Part shown: one piece after another, positions 7,887 to 17,168 of the stretch
Layout of the letters: each line of letters begins with the position of its first letter
Position numbering within the stretch: the stretch's first letter is position 1
DNA from: Alicyclobacillus acidocaldarius subsp. acidocaldarius Tc-4-1
Lineage (GTDB): Bacteria; Bacillota; Bacilli; Alicyclobacillales; Alicyclobacillaceae
NCBI RefSeq assembly: GCF_000219875.1
Contig: NC_017167.1
Coordinates: forward strand, 124,001-188,000
Direction of reading: 5' to 3'
Length of the DNA: 64,000 bases
Position numbers and translations under genes: made by a program
The notes under the pieces: generated by a model
What the model was told of the DNA's origin: nothing
Seen by the model: only the letters and a program-made list of their open reading frames with translations
The model's database searches: none

Positions 7887-9644
7887 ATGGCGTACCAGGC
7901 ACTCTACCGCGCGTATCGCCCGCAGACGTTCGAGGACTTGGTCGGGCAGCCTCACGTGCGCCAGACCTTGACCAACGCGCTGAAAAGCGGCCAACTGGCA
8001 CATGCCTACCTGTTTTGCGGGCCACGCGGTACGGGAAAGACGAGCACCGCGAAGCTCTTGGCCAAGGCGGTCAACTGTCTGAAGCCCAAGGACGGCTTCG
8101 AGCCTTGTAACGCCTGCGAGGTCTGCACGAGCATCCAGCGCGGATCCAACGTGGACGTGCAGGAAATTGACGCCGCGTCCAACCGCGGCGTGGATGAAAT
8201 TCGGGACTTGCGCGATCACGTCCATTACCTCCCCACGATGGCGAAGAAGAAGGTCTACATCGTGGACGAGGTCCACATGCTGACGCCGGAGGCGTTCAAC
8301 GCGCTCCTCAAGACGCTGGAAGAGCCGCCGGCGCACGTCTTGTTTGTGCTCGCCACCACCGAGCCCCACCGCCTTCCTGCGACCATCATCTCGAGGTGCC
8401 AGCGATTCGATTTCCGCCGCATCGCGCCGGAAGCCATTGTGGAGCGCCTGCGCCTCGTGGCGCAGAGCCAGGGGATTGAAGCGGCCGATTCCGCGCTGTG
8501 GCGGCTTGCCGAAGCGGCCGACGGGGGATTGCGCGACGCGCTCGCACTGTTTGAACAGGCGGCGGCGTTTGGGAACGGCCGGATCGACGACACCACCGTT
8601 GCCGATGTCGTGGGCAGCGTCGACATGAGCTCGCTCGTGGCGCTCGTGGGCGATCTCGCCGAGCGCTCGTTTCTCTCGGCCCTGGACAGGCTCGGGCGCT
8701 GGTACGCGTCGGGCAAGGACGCGAGCCGCATCGTGCACGACTTGTTGCAAGTGGTGCGGGATTTGTTTATCGTCAAGCTGTCGCAAAGCCCGGACGCGCT
8801 CGCCGGCAAGCCGGTGGCCCCCTATCTGCCGGTGGCGTCCCGCGACGACGTCACGGTGGACTGGCTGCTTGCCGCCATGCGCAGGCTGGGGGAACTGTAC
8901 ACGCAACTTCGGTATGTGGAAGAGCCTCGCCTGGCGCTTGAAGCGGTGCTGATGGGGCTCGCGGCCGAGGTGCAATCCAAAGACAGCGTGAATGCGCTCG
9001 AATCCGTCGATCCGGCGCGCATGGGTGTCGCCGTCCGGCCGGAGGGACGCCCACCTGAGCAGCCGGCTCAAGCCCCCGATGTGCCCGTTCAGGCATCTGC
9101 TCCGGCGCCTCCGGCGCCTGAAGGGGCGCAGAGCACGCCGGACGCGTCCCAGATGGGCAGTCGCCCCGCGCCCGCCCGCGCGGCCGCGCACCGCAAGCGC
9201 GAGACGCTGGCGCGGCTGTATCGTGAGAGGGATGAGGCGCTCGAGGCGCGACTGCGGGAGATGTGGCAGGACGTGCTCGTGTCCGTGAAGGCGAAACGCG
9301 TGCAGACGCACGCTTGGCTTTTGCACGGGGAGGTGGCGCTCGCCACGCCGCGCGCCGTGGTGCTTTCGTTCAAGAGCCGCATCCACCGAGAGGCCGTCAT
9401 GAAACCGGCGGATCGCGCCGCCGTCGAAGCCGCGCTCGCAGAGGTGCTCGGACAACCTGTGCAACTCTTTGCCATCCTGCAGGCCGACTGGGAGGAGTTT
9501 GCGGCGTCGCTGGCTCCGGCCCTCGCCGAGCAAGCCGGATCGCGCGAAGCGGGAGAGGCGCCGCCGGTGGATGTGGTGCAGTTGGCCATCGACCTGTTTG
9601 GAGCTGACAAAGTGACGGTGGAAGACGAGGGAGACGACCGATGA
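7887..9644 (+). CDS. dnaX: DNA polymerase III subunit gamma/tau
   Basis: Clamp-loader ATPase of the replisome. The N-terminal AAA domain carries Walker [10 protein letters not shown], a zinc cluster with CNACEVC, and a DE-box in VDEVHML; the sensor SRC motif appears as [11 protein letters not shown] Pro/Ala-rich linker at about residues 380-430 leads into a tau-specific C-terminal domain. Length 585 residues. ATG at 7887 follows GGAGG by 8 bases. The stop overlaps ebfC by 4 bases. Confidence 0.96.
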   Translation: MAYQALYRAYRPQTFEDLVGQPHVRQTLTNALKSGQLAHAYLFCGPRGTGKTSTAKLLAKAVNCLKPKDGFEPCNACEVCTSIQRGSNVDVQEIDAASNRGVDEIRDLRDHVHYLPTMAKKKVYIVDEVHMLTPEAFNALLKTLEEPPAHVLFVLATTEPHRLPATIISRCQRFDFRRIAPEAIVERLRLVAQSQGIEAADSALWRLAEAADGGLRDALALFEQAAAFGNGRIDDTTVADVVGSVDMSSLVALVGDLAERSFLSALDRLGRWYASGKDASRIVHDLLQVVRDLFIVKLSQSPDALAGKPVAPYLPVASRDDVTVDWLLAAMRRLGELYTQLRYVEEPRLALEAVLMGLAAEVQSKDSVNALESVDPARMGVAVRPEGRPPEQPAQAPDVPVQASAPAPPAPEGAQSTPDASQMGSRPAPARAAAHRKRETLARLYRERDEALEARLREMWQDVLVSVKAKRVQTHAWLLHGEVALATPRAVVLSFKSRIHREAVMKPADRAAVEAALAEVLGQPVQLFAILQADWEEFAASLAPALAEQAGSREAGEAPPVDVVQLAIDLFGADKVTVEDEGDDR

Positions 9645-9952
9645 AAAACATGAACCAGTTGATGCGCCAGGCGAAAAAGATGCAGGAAGAAATCCTGAAG
9701 GCCCAGGCGTCGCTCGCGGAAAAAGTGGTCGAGGGGACGGCGGGCGGCGGCGCTGTCAAGGTCCGGATGAATGGCCACAAGGACGTGGTGGCGGTCGAGA
9801 TCGACAAGAGCGTCGTGTCGCCGGAGGACGTGGACATGCTCCAGGATTTGATCCTTGTGGCTATTCAGGACGCTTCTCAGAAGGCGAACGATCTCGCCGA
9901 AGAAGTCATGGGCAAGTACACGCGCGGCCTCAACTTGCCGGGGATGTTCTGA
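9641..9952 (+). CDS. ebfC: Nucleoid-associated protein YbaB/EbfC
   Basis: A 103-residue YbaB/EbfC protein that binds DNA as a dimer. It has the helical N-terminus [14 protein letters not shown], the GxGxV-like sheet and the C-terminal [19 protein letters not shown] typical of the family. It lies between dnaX and recR in the usual order, overlapping dnaX by 4 bases and 2 bases ahead of recR. Confidence 0.95.
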   Translation: MKNMNQLMRQAKKMQEEILKAQASLAEKVVEGTAGGGAVKVRMNGHKDVVAVEIDKSVVSPEDVDMLQDLILVAIQDASQKANDLAEEVMGKYTRGLNLPGMF

Positions 9953-9954
9953 CG

Positions 9955-10554
9955 ATGTACGGGTACCCGGAGCCGGTGGCGCGGGCCATCGAACATTTCA
10001 TGAAGCTTCCCGGCGTGGGGCCGAAGACGGCCGCGCGCCTGGCATTTCACGTTCTGGAAATGAGCGAGGCCGACGTCAAAGCCTTTGCCAAGGCGCTGAT
10101 CGATCTCAAGACGGCGCTCACCGAGTGTGCCGTCTGCTGTAACATCACGGAAGCGTCTCCGTGCGCCATCTGCCGAGACCCGCGCCGAGACCGGCGCGTC
10201 ATCTGCGTCGTGCAGGAACCGCGAGACGTGATCGCCATGGAGCGCACGCGCGAGTATCATGGGCTGTACCACGTGCTGCACGGCGCCATCTCGCCGATGG
10301 AGGGCGTGGGCCCGCAGGACATTCGGATTCGGGAACTGGTCACCCGAGTGGGCGAGAACGAGATTGAGGAAGTCATCCTCGCCACGAACCCAAACGTCGA
10401 AGGCGAGGCGACGGCCATGTATATCTCGCGCCTGCTGAAGCCGTTCCAGATCAAGCTGACGCGCATCGCGCACGGTTTGCCGGTGGGCGGCGATCTCGAG
10501 TACGCGGATGAGGTCACGCTCGCGAAGGCCCTGGAGGGCAGGCGAGCGCTGTAG
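9955..10554 (+). CDS. recR: Recombination protein RecR
   Basis: RecR promotes RecFOR-dependent loading of RecA. The helix-hairpin-helix [13 protein letters not shown] lies near residue 20, a four-Cys zinc site is in CAVCCNIT...CAIC, and the TOPRIM part contains [14 protein letters not shown]. Length 199 residues is standard. It closes the dnaX-ebfC-recR operon. In Bacillus the next gene is yaaL, which here lies at 32134, so about 21.5 kb is interposed. Confidence 0.96.
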   Translation: MYGYPEPVARAIEHFMKLPGVGPKTAARLAFHVLEMSEADVKAFAKALIDLKTALTECAVCCNITEASPCAICRDPRRDRRVICVVQEPRDVIAMERTREYHGLYHVLHGAISPMEGVGPQDIRIRELVTRVGENEIEEVILATNPNVEGEATAMYISRLLKPFQIKLTRIAHGLPVGGDLEYADEVTLAKALEGRRAL

Positions 10555-10617
10555 CGCGGCGCTTGGACGAGGGCGGCCTCGCCGCGCTTCGAACGAGGAT
10601 GTTCAGGAGGTGCGGTT

Positions 10618-11076
10618 GTGCTTCGGGAGTTTTTCAAGGACTTTCGAGCGTTTATCCGGCGTGGGAACGTGATAGATCTGGCCGTCGCTGTCATCATGGG
10701 CGGGGCGTTTGGACAGATGGTCACCACGCTCGTCAATGACGTCATCATGCCGCCCATCGGGCTTTCACTCGGCAAAGTCGATTTCAGCAATCTGTACATC
10801 AATCTGTCCAAGAAGCATTATCCCTCTCTCGCCGCTGCAAAAGCTGCCGGCGCCCCTATCATCCAGTACGGGTTGTTCCTCAACACGGTCGTCAATTTCC
10901 TGATTGTCTCGCTGGTCATCTTTATCGCCATTCGGCAACTCAGCCGGCTGAAGAAGCCGGAACCTGTGAAGGCTCCGAACACGAAGATCTGCCGTTTTTG
11001 CCGATCCGAGATTCCGCTCGACCCACATTTCGCGCCCGTTTTTTGGGCTTGTGTTCATTTTCGACAGGAATTTTGA
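10618..11076 (+). CDS. mscL: Large-conductance mechanosensitive channel MscL, 3' end altered by an IS
   Basis: Osmotic emergency-release channel. The N-terminal amphipathic helix and first transmembrane helix ([16 protein letters not shown]) and the second ([17 protein letters not shown]) are intact, as is the linker with [12 protein letters not shown]. After about residue 138 the frame enters the IS1634-like element at about 11039 and ends in the foreign tail [11 protein letters not shown]. The pore is complete, so the channel may still work. The start GTG follows AGGAGG by 6 bases. Confidence 0.87.
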   Translation: MLREFFKDFRAFIRRGNVIDLAVAVIMGGAFGQMVTTLVNDVIMPPIGLSLGKVDFSNLYINLSKKHYPSLAAAKAAGAPIIQYGLFLNTVVNFLIVSLVIFIAIRQLSRLKKPEPVKAPNTKICRFCRSEIPLDPHFAPVFWACVHFRQEF

Positions 11077-12872
11077 TTCCACACGTGGAATTGGATAGCC
11101 CGTCGTATCTTCGTGCGGGAGGCTTTCCAGTTGTTCGGTCCAGTTCGCTCGTATGTCATGGGGCCTGCGCCCGTTTTAGCCAGACTGATCGACGAATTGA
11201 AGTGGGTAGAGATCATCGACGAGTTCGTGCCACGTCCGGATAGCAAACTGTCCATCGGGTTGCGTACCAAGGCGTTGCTAGTTCATATCGGCACGAACCG
11301 CGAAGCCCTCTACCGAGTGGAGGAGTTCTACGCGCAACGGGATGTGGAAGTCCTGCTTGGAAACGGCGTCTCCGCAGACGATCTCCATGATGACGCTTTG
11401 GCCCGGGCTCTGGATGCCTTGTACGACGCAGGTCTCGAGGCATTATACGCGCGTATCGCCCTACACACGCTACGCAGACTCCGGGTGCTCAGCGATTCCA
11501 ACGAACTCATCCCCATCCATGCGGATACCACGTCGCTCTCTGTGACAGGCGAGTACCTGGACCAAACAGCGTTTCGCATTGACCGGGGATTCTCCAAGGA
11601 CCACCGGCCTGATCTCAAGCAAATTGTGTTTGGACTTTGCACCGTCCATGGTCTGGGGCTATGCGCGAACGTCAACCCTGGGAACTTGGACGATCACACA
11701 TGGAATTTCGAGAACATCCAGCAACTCCTGAGCCAGCTCGATGAGGAGACGCGAAAGAGAAGCGTCTACGTCGCGGACGCGGCGTTGGTGACGAAGGACA
11801 ACCTTGAGCTTTTGGCGGAGGAAGACATCCATTTCATCTCACGACTGCCGGGGACGTATAAGCTGTCCGAGGACCTGAAGAGAGCGGCATGGGAGAAAGA
11901 AAACAGCTGGAAAGAAGTCGGTCGGCTCGCTGAGGCGGAAGACAGCGCCCATTACAGGATCCAGGCCTTCCGTCGCACGCTGTACGGGCGAACGTATCGA
12001 TTCGTGGTGGTGCGCTCCTCCAGCCTGGATACCCGGAAGGAGCGCAAGCTCGAAGAGGTGCTCAAGCGTGAGAAGGCTGCGCTGGAGAAAGCGGCCAAGG
12101 CGATGAACCAAAACGTCTACAGTTGTGAACAAGATGCACAGATGGCCATGCAGACCTTCATGCACGAACACCGTGCCACTTTGCATCCCATCTCCGCCCG
12201 CATATGTGCCGAGCAGGTGCAGGAAAAACGCGCGCGCCGCGGTCGCCCGCGCAAAGATGACCCGCCACCGCCGGTGCATACACAGTACCGTGTGGAAGTG
12301 GAGATCTTACCGCCTTCTGAGGAGCGGGTTCAGCAGTGGCGAGAGAAGGAAGCGACGTTTGTGCTCATCACCGACATCCGCGATGATCAGCGTGTGTCAG
12401 ATGAACAGATCCTCCGCCTGTATAAGGAACAACACGAGGTGGAGGCGCGTTTTCGATATCTGAAAAGCCCGTATCACGTGGGTCCCATCTACCTGCATAA
12501 GCCGACACGGGTGAAAGCGTTCGGTTTCGTCATGCTGTTATCCCTACTCTTGTATAGTGTATTGGAATATCTCATCCGAGAGAAGATGAAACGGGAAACG
12601 GAACCGCTCATGCTGCCAGGCAAACGAAAGAGTTTTCGTCCAACAGGGTTGGCCATCCTCGAGATGCTGGATGGAATGACGACCGTGCACATGCAGGTCG
12701 GCGACACGTGGCAGCGAGTACCTGCAACGCCTCATAATCCTCAGATCATGAGGGTTCTTAAGCTGCTGAACATGGACCTGAGCATCTACACGGAAGCGCA
12801 AAAGACGGCTTGATCAACGTTTGGGGCCGTGTGCACAGGGTTTCCAAAACTGAACATTTCTCAAAAAGATCG
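11039..12872 (+). mobile_element. IS1634-like insertion sequence
   Basis: About 1.8 kb with a single transposase. The ends form an imperfect inverted repeat: TTTTTTGGGCTTGTGTTCA from about 11039 and, on the other strand from about 12868, CTTTTTGAGAAATGTTCA. TCGCGC occurs on both flanks (11030-11035, 12869-12874) and may be the target duplication, though the ends then fit only to within a few bases. The insertion replaces the 3' end of mscL. Confidence 0.72.
11113..12813 (+). CDS. IS1634-family transposase (IS4 superfamily, DDE)
   Basis: A 566-residue DDE transposase. The first catalytic Asp is in HADTTSLSVTGEY (about residue 137), the second in VADAAL (about 218), and the late part has the YKEQHEVEARFRYLK motif with the catalytic Glu, as in IS1634/IS4 elements. 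The start is uncertain: GTG at 11113 lies between the element end and the conserved domain; a TTG further in is possible. The frame is intact, so the element may be active. Confidence 0.88.
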   Translation: MREAFQLFGPVRSYVMGPAPVLARLIDELKWVEIIDEFVPRPDSKLSIGLRTKALLVHIGTNREALYRVEEFYAQRDVEVLLGNGVSADDLHDDALARALDALYDAGLEALYARIALHTLRRLRVLSDSNELIPIHADTTSLSVTGEYLDQTAFRIDRGFSKDHRPDLKQIVFGLCTVHGLGLCANVNPGNLDDHTWNFENIQQLLSQLDEETRKRSVYVADAALVTKDNLELLAEEDIHFISRLPGTYKLSEDLKRAAWEKENSWKEVGRLAEAEDSAHYRIQAFRRTLYGRTYRFVVVRSSSLDTRKERKLEEVLKREKAALEKAAKAMNQNVYSCEQDAQMAMQTFMHEHRATLHPISARICAEQVQEKRARRGRPRKDDPPPPVHTQYRVEVEILPPSEERVQQWREKEATFVLITDIRDDQRVSDEQILRLYKEQHEVEARFRYLKSPYHVGPIYLHKPTRVKAFGFVMLLSLLLYSVLEYLIREKMKRETEPLMLPGKRKSFRPTGLAILEMLDGMTTVHMQVGDTWQRVPATPHNPQIMRVLKLLNMDLSIYTEAQKTA

Positions 12873-12977
12873 CGCTTTCGATATCCTACACCCTTCCAGC
12901 CCCACAGTCGTCGGACGCTCAGATGGCTACCTCGCTCGAGTTTCCAGCTAAGTTTCTGTCGCTCGGCGCGAAATGTG

Positions 12978-13012
12978 GGATGAAAGCCATGTGGGTCTCA
13001 GTTTACGCTTAC
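12978..13012 (+). repeat. IS66-like terminus, copy 1 of a 35-bp repeat
   Basis: Thirty-five bases identical to 28934-28968, ending in CAGTTTACGCTTAC. It resembles the tnpA-side end of the intact IS66 element (CCATGTGGGT and ACGCTTAC at the same spacing), so it is probably the end of a lost IS66-type element. The rest of the gap 12873-13127 contains no gene that I can support. Confidence 0.65.
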
Positions 13013-13127
13013 CTTTTAGTAGAGTGCACTCGATGGCTTTCTCGTCAAGATCAAGCCTCAGAATTTACACCACCAATTGAGACTTTAACCTCGAACGCTG
13101 GCATGACACTGAATGCTCAGATCTCAA

Positions 13128-14603
13128 TTAAGGCATGCGCTGTTTCCACGTGCTTCCTAGCGCCGAACGATGCAAACTGACACTGATACTTGTTGCAAAT
13201 GCGAGTGCCGCGAGGATAACTCCTATGTAAAATGCTCGATCAAAGGCCGTGACGAGACTGTGGGAATTCGCCATTCCACTACCATTCACGTGACTGACGG
13301 TCAGTTCTGCCGACGAGACCGCTATGCCCACAAGGCGGCCAAGATTTCGCACAAGCGCCAGCAAGCTCCCGACTTCGCCGCTATGTTGAGGTGGGACTGC
13401 CGCTAACACGAGTGCGTTATTCGGCGCGGTGAACAGGCTGAGCCCAAGGCCGAAGAGAAACAGATCGATCGTTGTATAGGCAAGCGGCGTATGCGCAGAT
13501 AACGAGGAGAAAACGGCTACTGAAATGCCCACCATCACCATGCCTATCACAGGCCAAGCACGCGGGCCATATCGATCACTTAGCCATCCCGCGACTGGTG
13601 AGAATACCAACATACTCAAGGATTGCGTCATCAAGACGAGCCCCACACGAGTGGCCGATTCACCTTGCACATCTCGTAGAAAAATGGGAAGCAGGAATTG
13701 GGGCATCATCATGAGCACGTATGAAAGAAAACTTGAAATCACAGAGAGACCAAATGACGGAATACGAAAGTATGTCAATTGAATGAGCGGGGCTGGTGTG
13801 TGTCGCTCGTGAACCAGAAAGAGCAAGAAACATACGACGCCCGTGACGAGAAGCACAATGCTTGGAGCACTCGTCCATCCCCAGGACCCTGCCTCACTGA
13901 ATTCGAAGAACATCGCTGCTACTGCAGCAGTAATCCAGATTGCGCCCACAAGATCGAGTGGTTGTTCCTCCTTTGAAGTCCTGAGCGGTGGAAGATGGAC
14001 AATGCTAAGCGCTAGCGAAATCATCCCAATGGGGATGTTAATCCAGAAAACAGATCGCCATCCAAACAAGGAAAGAAGGACACTCCCCAGACCAGGACCG
14101 ATGATCGTGCCTAATGCCACGATGCTGTTGACATATCCGAGTGGTTTTCCGCGCCTTTCTGGCGGGAAAGTGAACGTAATGATGGACATCACGTTCGCCA
14201 TGATGAGCGCCCCGCCCAACCCTTGTATCATCCGAAAGATGATAAGCTCTATGAGATTTGTAGCCATGGCACACAGCGCGGAGGAGATTGTGAAAAGGGC
14301 AACACCCATAAGGTAATACTTCTTTCGGCTGCCACGATCGGACAGTGCGCCGAGAAGCGGGAGAAGTGTAGTCACCACGAGAAGATATGCGGAGACCGCC
14401 CATTGAAGCAATGATGGTGGACGGTGAAAAGCACGCTCAAGCGTAGGGATCAATACATTGACCACGCTGCTATCGATATTGACCATCAATGTCCCTAAAA
14501 CAACGCTGGTGAAGATCCACCACATCTTCCGATATTCTAGCCGGGAAGAATGTTGCCCTCGGCGAAACCCCGGCATAAAGGTTCTGAGATTACGCATCTT
14601 CAT
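13128..14603 (-). CDS. MFS drug efflux transporter (DHA2, EmrB/QacA type)
   Basis: Predicted proton-driven multidrug exporter with about 14 membrane helices over 491 residues. Family marks are the first-helix motif LMVNIDSSVVNVLIPTL, the loop motif GALSDRGSRKK, and GPGLGSVLLSLFGWRSVFWINIPIG. ATG at 14603 has GGGGAG upstream. It overlaps the 3' end of the PadR gene by 14 bases, and the aldolase gene lies upstream, so the three form one minus-strand operon. Substrate unknown. Confidence 0.9.
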   Translation of the reverse strand: MKMRNLRTFMPGFRRGQHSSRLEYRKMWWIFTSVVLGTLMVNIDSSVVNVLIPTLERAFHRPPSLLQWAVSAYLLVVTTLLPLLGALSDRGSRKKYYLMGVALFTISSALCAMATNLIELIIFRMIQGLGGALIMANVMSIITFTFPPERRGKPLGYVNSIVALGTIIGPGLGSVLLSLFGWRSVFWINIPIGMISLALSIVHLPPLRTSKEEQPLDLVGAIWITAAVAAMFFEFSEAGSWGWTSAPSIVLLVTGVVCFLLFLVHERHTPAPLIQLTYFRIPSFGLSVISSFLSYVLMMMPQFLLPIFLRDVQGESATRVGLVLMTQSLSMLVFSPVAGWLSDRYGPRAWPVIGMVMVGISVAVFSSLSAHTPLAYTTIDLFLFGLGLSLFTAPNNALVLAAVPPQHSGEVGSLLALVRNLGRLVGIAVSSAELTVSHVNGSGMANSHSLVTAFDRAFYIGVILAALAFATSISVSLHRSALGSTWKQRMP

Positions 14604-14958
14604 GCAATCTCCCCGAACGCACATGCTCATCAAATCGGCTGAGAAAAATCTCTAGACTTTGTTTTCGCAGCAAAATATCGTTTCGCCACTCGTACAATTC
14701 TTCCAATCCTTTCTGAGTGATAGCGTATACGCGTTTTGGGGGACCGGATTCTTCGGTCATCCATCGTGATGAAACAGCTCTACGTTCCTCAAGATCACGT
14801 AAAGTGCGATATACAGCGCCACTGTCGATATTCCATTGTTCTGGGAGAAGCGACTTCAGTTTTGACCAAAGGGTTCCTCCGTGCGCTTCACCGTCCAACA
14901 ACAACAACAGCAAGAAAGCTGGCAAGTGACGATTTTGCTTCTGCATCACGGATACCAT
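14590..14958 (-). CDS. PadR-family transcriptional regulator
   Basis: A 122-residue winged-helix protein with the PadR signature DSGAVYRTLRDLEERRAVSSRW and a C-terminal helix for dimer formation. PadR proteins commonly repress adjacent efflux or detoxification genes and release DNA on binding a small molecule. ATG at 14958 has GAAGGGG upstream; a TTG at 14976 is an alternative. It sits between the aldolase and MFS genes, and the palindrome at 15704-15726 is its likely operator. Confidence 0.86.
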   Translation of the reverse strand: MVSVMQKQNRHLPAFLLLLLLDGEAHGGTLWSKLKSLLPEQWNIDSGAVYRTLRDLEERRAVSSRWMTEESGPPKRVYAITQKGLEELYEWRNDILLRKQSLEIFLSRFDEHVRSGRLHEDA

Positions 14959-15010
14959 TTTCCCCTTCTTTATCAATGTGGAAGGCGCCAGATTGGCGCC
15001 TTCTCAACGT

Positions 15011-15679
15011 TCACCGTTTGACTTCCGCAAACTCCCGCATCCGTTCCTGAATCTGCGTAAACGCTTGGTCAGGTAACCGCTTCTCTCCGCCTAGCATACG
15101 GGCATTCAGTACGATTTCTGCTGCTTCATCAAGGGTCGCCAAAAGTTGAACGGTTTCGGTGATCGTACGCGAGAATGCAAGCACGCCATGATTGGCCAAA
15201 AGAACCGCCCATACACCTGGTCGCTCTTTCACGATTTGAACAATGCCTTTGACTGAGGCGTCCGAACCGCGTGGCGCCCAAGGGACGACCGGAATATCCT
15301 CTGTTACACCAAAGCGGACGAGTGGCTCATACACAACAGGGATAGGTTGCTGAGCCACCGCAAACGAGGTCGCATGTGGCGCATGCGTGTGAATCACGCA
15401 ACCTACGGACGGACGTTCACGGTATACACCAGCGTGCATCTGAATGATTTCAGCCATAACGGGTGCGATATCACCCTCGATCACCTGTCCGTCCAAGCGA
15501 ATAAGTGCAAAGCCGTTTTCATCCAAACGTTCGACGCTACCGCCGCTGGTGAGAATCATGGTGTCCTCTGAAATGCGTGTTGACAGATTGGCGTGATATC
15601 CGCGGAACAATAGCCCCGCTTCCTTCAGCTTGTGTGCTGCCTCCATCAGTTCTCGCTTCTTCTGTTGCACCTGATCCAT
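15011..15679 (-). CDS. Class II aldolase/adducin-family protein
   Basis: A 222-residue protein of the class II aldolase fold, which includes fuculose-phosphate aldolase and ribulose-phosphate epimerase. It has the N-terminal GLLFRGYHANLSTR segment, the metal-binding HTHAPHATSFA and the late histidine in ANHGVLAF. Substrate cannot be assigned; the link to a PadR regulator and an efflux pump suggests a detoxification or catabolic role. ATG at 15679 is 8 bases after GGGAG; a GTG at 15688 is in frame. It is first in the operon. Confidence 0.82.
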   Translation of the reverse strand: MDQVQQKKRELMEAAHKLKEAGLLFRGYHANLSTRISEDTMILTSGGSVERLDENGFALIRLDGQVIEGDIAPVMAEIIQMHAGVYRERPSVGCVIHTHAPHATSFAVAQQPIPVVYEPLVRFGVTEDIPVVPWAPRGSDASVKGIVQIVKERPGVWAVLLANHGVLAFSRTITETVQLLATLDEAAEIVLNARMLGGEKRLPDQAFTQIQERMREFAEVKR

Positions 15680-15703
15680 GATACTCACTCCCTGTTTATC
15701 AAT

Positions 15704-15738
15704 CTATACTGCACATTACAGTATAGTGTCACGAAAAG
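15704..15738 (-). promoter_or_regulatory. Promoter with palindromic operator for the aldolase-PadR-MFS operon
   Basis: A perfect inverted repeat CTATACTG (15704-15711) and CAGTATAG (15719-15726) with a 7-base spacer. Read on the minus strand, a -35-like GTGACA lies upstream of the repeat and a -10 TATAGA lies within it, about 18 bases apart, so the palindrome sits between and over the promoter elements. A repressor bound here would block the polymerase; PadR is the obvious candidate. Confidence 0.62.
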
Positions 15739-15845
15739 CAAGCTGTTATTCACGAATCTGTGCCCCTTCGTGGAATCCGTAAATATCAAACGCAAAAGGC
15801 GCTCGACGTCGTTTGTCTCGCGCCTTTTCAAGCGTGTCGATGTTG

Positions 15846-16976
15846 TCACGTATGATGAATGGCACAACGGTTTGGCCCAATTTCCAATTCGGTCGCCTTT
15901 TCAGGGGATACCGATAGCACACCGCGATTGATGCTAACAATATCCTCATAGTTAGGCGGAGTGGCACCGACCGAATTCGCGACTGTCTCCGTGAACGTTT
16001 CGCGATCTTCGGTACGCATGATTTCGTTCTTACGACGAATCTCTCCCAGTGTTTCTCCGACATAGCCGGACGCGTTGATTTCTTGGATATCCGCATAATG
16101 CGCGGGGAGGACGAGCACGTCGTCAGAAAGCTGAGCTATCGTGCGAAACACCGTATCGTACAAGGCTTGTGCCCATTCGCGGGCCTTGCCACCGAGGTCT
16201 GGACGACCGAGTCCGCCCACAAAAATCGTGTCCCCTGACAGCAAGAACTGATCGTTGACCAAGAAGGACATGCTTCCAGGTGTGTGACCCGGCGTAGGAA
16301 TGGCCAAGACCTTGACATTCACTTGGCCAAATTGAATCACGCTGTGCTTTTCGAGTGGTTCATAGGGTCGGTCTGAACCTTGCATTTCACTGGCCGAGAT
16401 GTAGTACGTAGCACCTGTTTTCTGCGCGAGTTCGGGCCCTCCTGTGATGTGGTCCGCGTGCAGGTGAGTGTCCATGATGTGCTCAATCTGTGCCCCTTCC
16501 TGCTCGGCGACTCGCAAATACTCATCTACATGTCGACTCGGGTCGACGACAAGGGCTTTTCCGTCGGAAATCACCATATAGGATAGGCAACCCTTCGCCA
16601 GACGATTGAACTGGATAAGCTTCAAGTTTTCATCCTCGACAATCGTCACCGGCACGTAAAACTGACTCCAAGCGAGCATGCCACCTTCCAGAACGCTCAC
16701 ATCGTAACCACGTTGCTCAAGCAGTTCAGCCACCATTTGAGCAGACCCGCCTTTTGCGCATACCGTGATGATCTCAGTGTCTTTCGGAAGGTCAGCATAG
16801 AGCGCGTCATTGTCATCCAGGAAATCAAAGTACGGAATGTTGATGGATCGCAATTGGTTACCTTCGATTTTCCAATCCTGATACTCCTCAGGGTTGCGAA
16901 CATCCAAGATGAACAGTGATTCTCCAGAGTCCATTTTGCGATGAAGTTCAGCGGCAGAAATCGTGCGGATCGCCAT
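15846..16976 (-). CDS. Rhodanese-persulfide dioxygenase fusion (metallo-beta-lactamase fold)
   Basis: A 376-residue fusion for sulfide and persulfide detoxification. Residues 1-105 form a rhodanese domain with its active Cys in VCAKGGSAQMV. Residues about 125-370 form an ETHE1-like metallo-beta-lactamase domain with THLHADHITGG, PTPGHTPGS and SGDTIFVGGLGRPDLGG. The rhodanese comes first, the reverse of the common dioxygenase-rhodanese order. ATG at 16976 follows AAGGGAG by 8 bases. Two CstR-like operators lie in its promoter. The substrate is inferred from the family. Confidence 0.9.
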   Translation of the reverse strand: MAIRTISAAELHRKMDSGESLFILDVRNPEEYQDWKIEGNQLRSINIPYFDFLDDNDALYADLPKDTEIITVCAKGGSAQMVAELLEQRGYDVSVLEGGMLAWSQFYVPVTIVEDENLKLIQFNRLAKGCLSYMVISDGKALVVDPSRHVDEYLRVAEQEGAQIEHIMDTHLHADHITGGPELAQKTGATYYISASEMQGSDRPYEPLEKHSVIQFGQVNVKVLAIPTPGHTPGSMSFLVNDQFLLSGDTIFVGGLGRPDLGGKAREWAQALYDTVFRTIAQLSDDVLVLPAHYADIQEINASGYVGETLGEIRRKNEIMRTEDRETFTETVANSVGATPPNYEDIVSINRGVLSVSPEKATELEIGPNRCAIHHT

Positions 16977-17065
16977 AGATGCTACTCCCTTCCTTCGCGG
17001 TTCAGGATTAGATTTACCGATAAGCTTTTGTGGCATCCCTCTCTGTGCAGAGGAGAGGCCGGTGA

Positions 17066-17124
17066 ATACCCACACGGGTATATACCCTAATGGGTATCTT
17101 AGAGAGAAGGGGTGGAGTTGTCAA
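17066..17124 (-). promoter_or_regulatory. Promoter with two tandem CstR/CsoR-type operators
   Basis: Two directly adjacent 16-bp palindromes of the form ATACCC-N4-GGGTAT lie at 17066-17081 and 17082-17097. On the minus strand a -35 TTGACA (17119-17124) and a -10 TAAGAT (17096-17101) are separated by 17 bases, so the operators begin at the -10 box and extend over the start region. This layout matches control by the persulfide sensor CstR of rhodanese/dioxygenase genes. No cstR gene lies in the window, so it would act from elsewhere. Confidence 0.72.
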
Positions 17125-17168
17125 GATTTCATTATCAAATGCAACAGGTAATACTTATGATTCGTCGT

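Noticed and set aside
7854-9533. A 559-codon minus-strand frame opposite dnaX
   Set aside because: Composition is that of an antisense shadow (Arg/His/Leu-rich) and it has no ribosome site; dnaX accounts for the region.
12923-13180. An 85-codon frame after the IS1634-like element
   Set aside because: It runs through the 35-bp IS terminus and into the 3' end of the MFS gene; no ribosome site or family.
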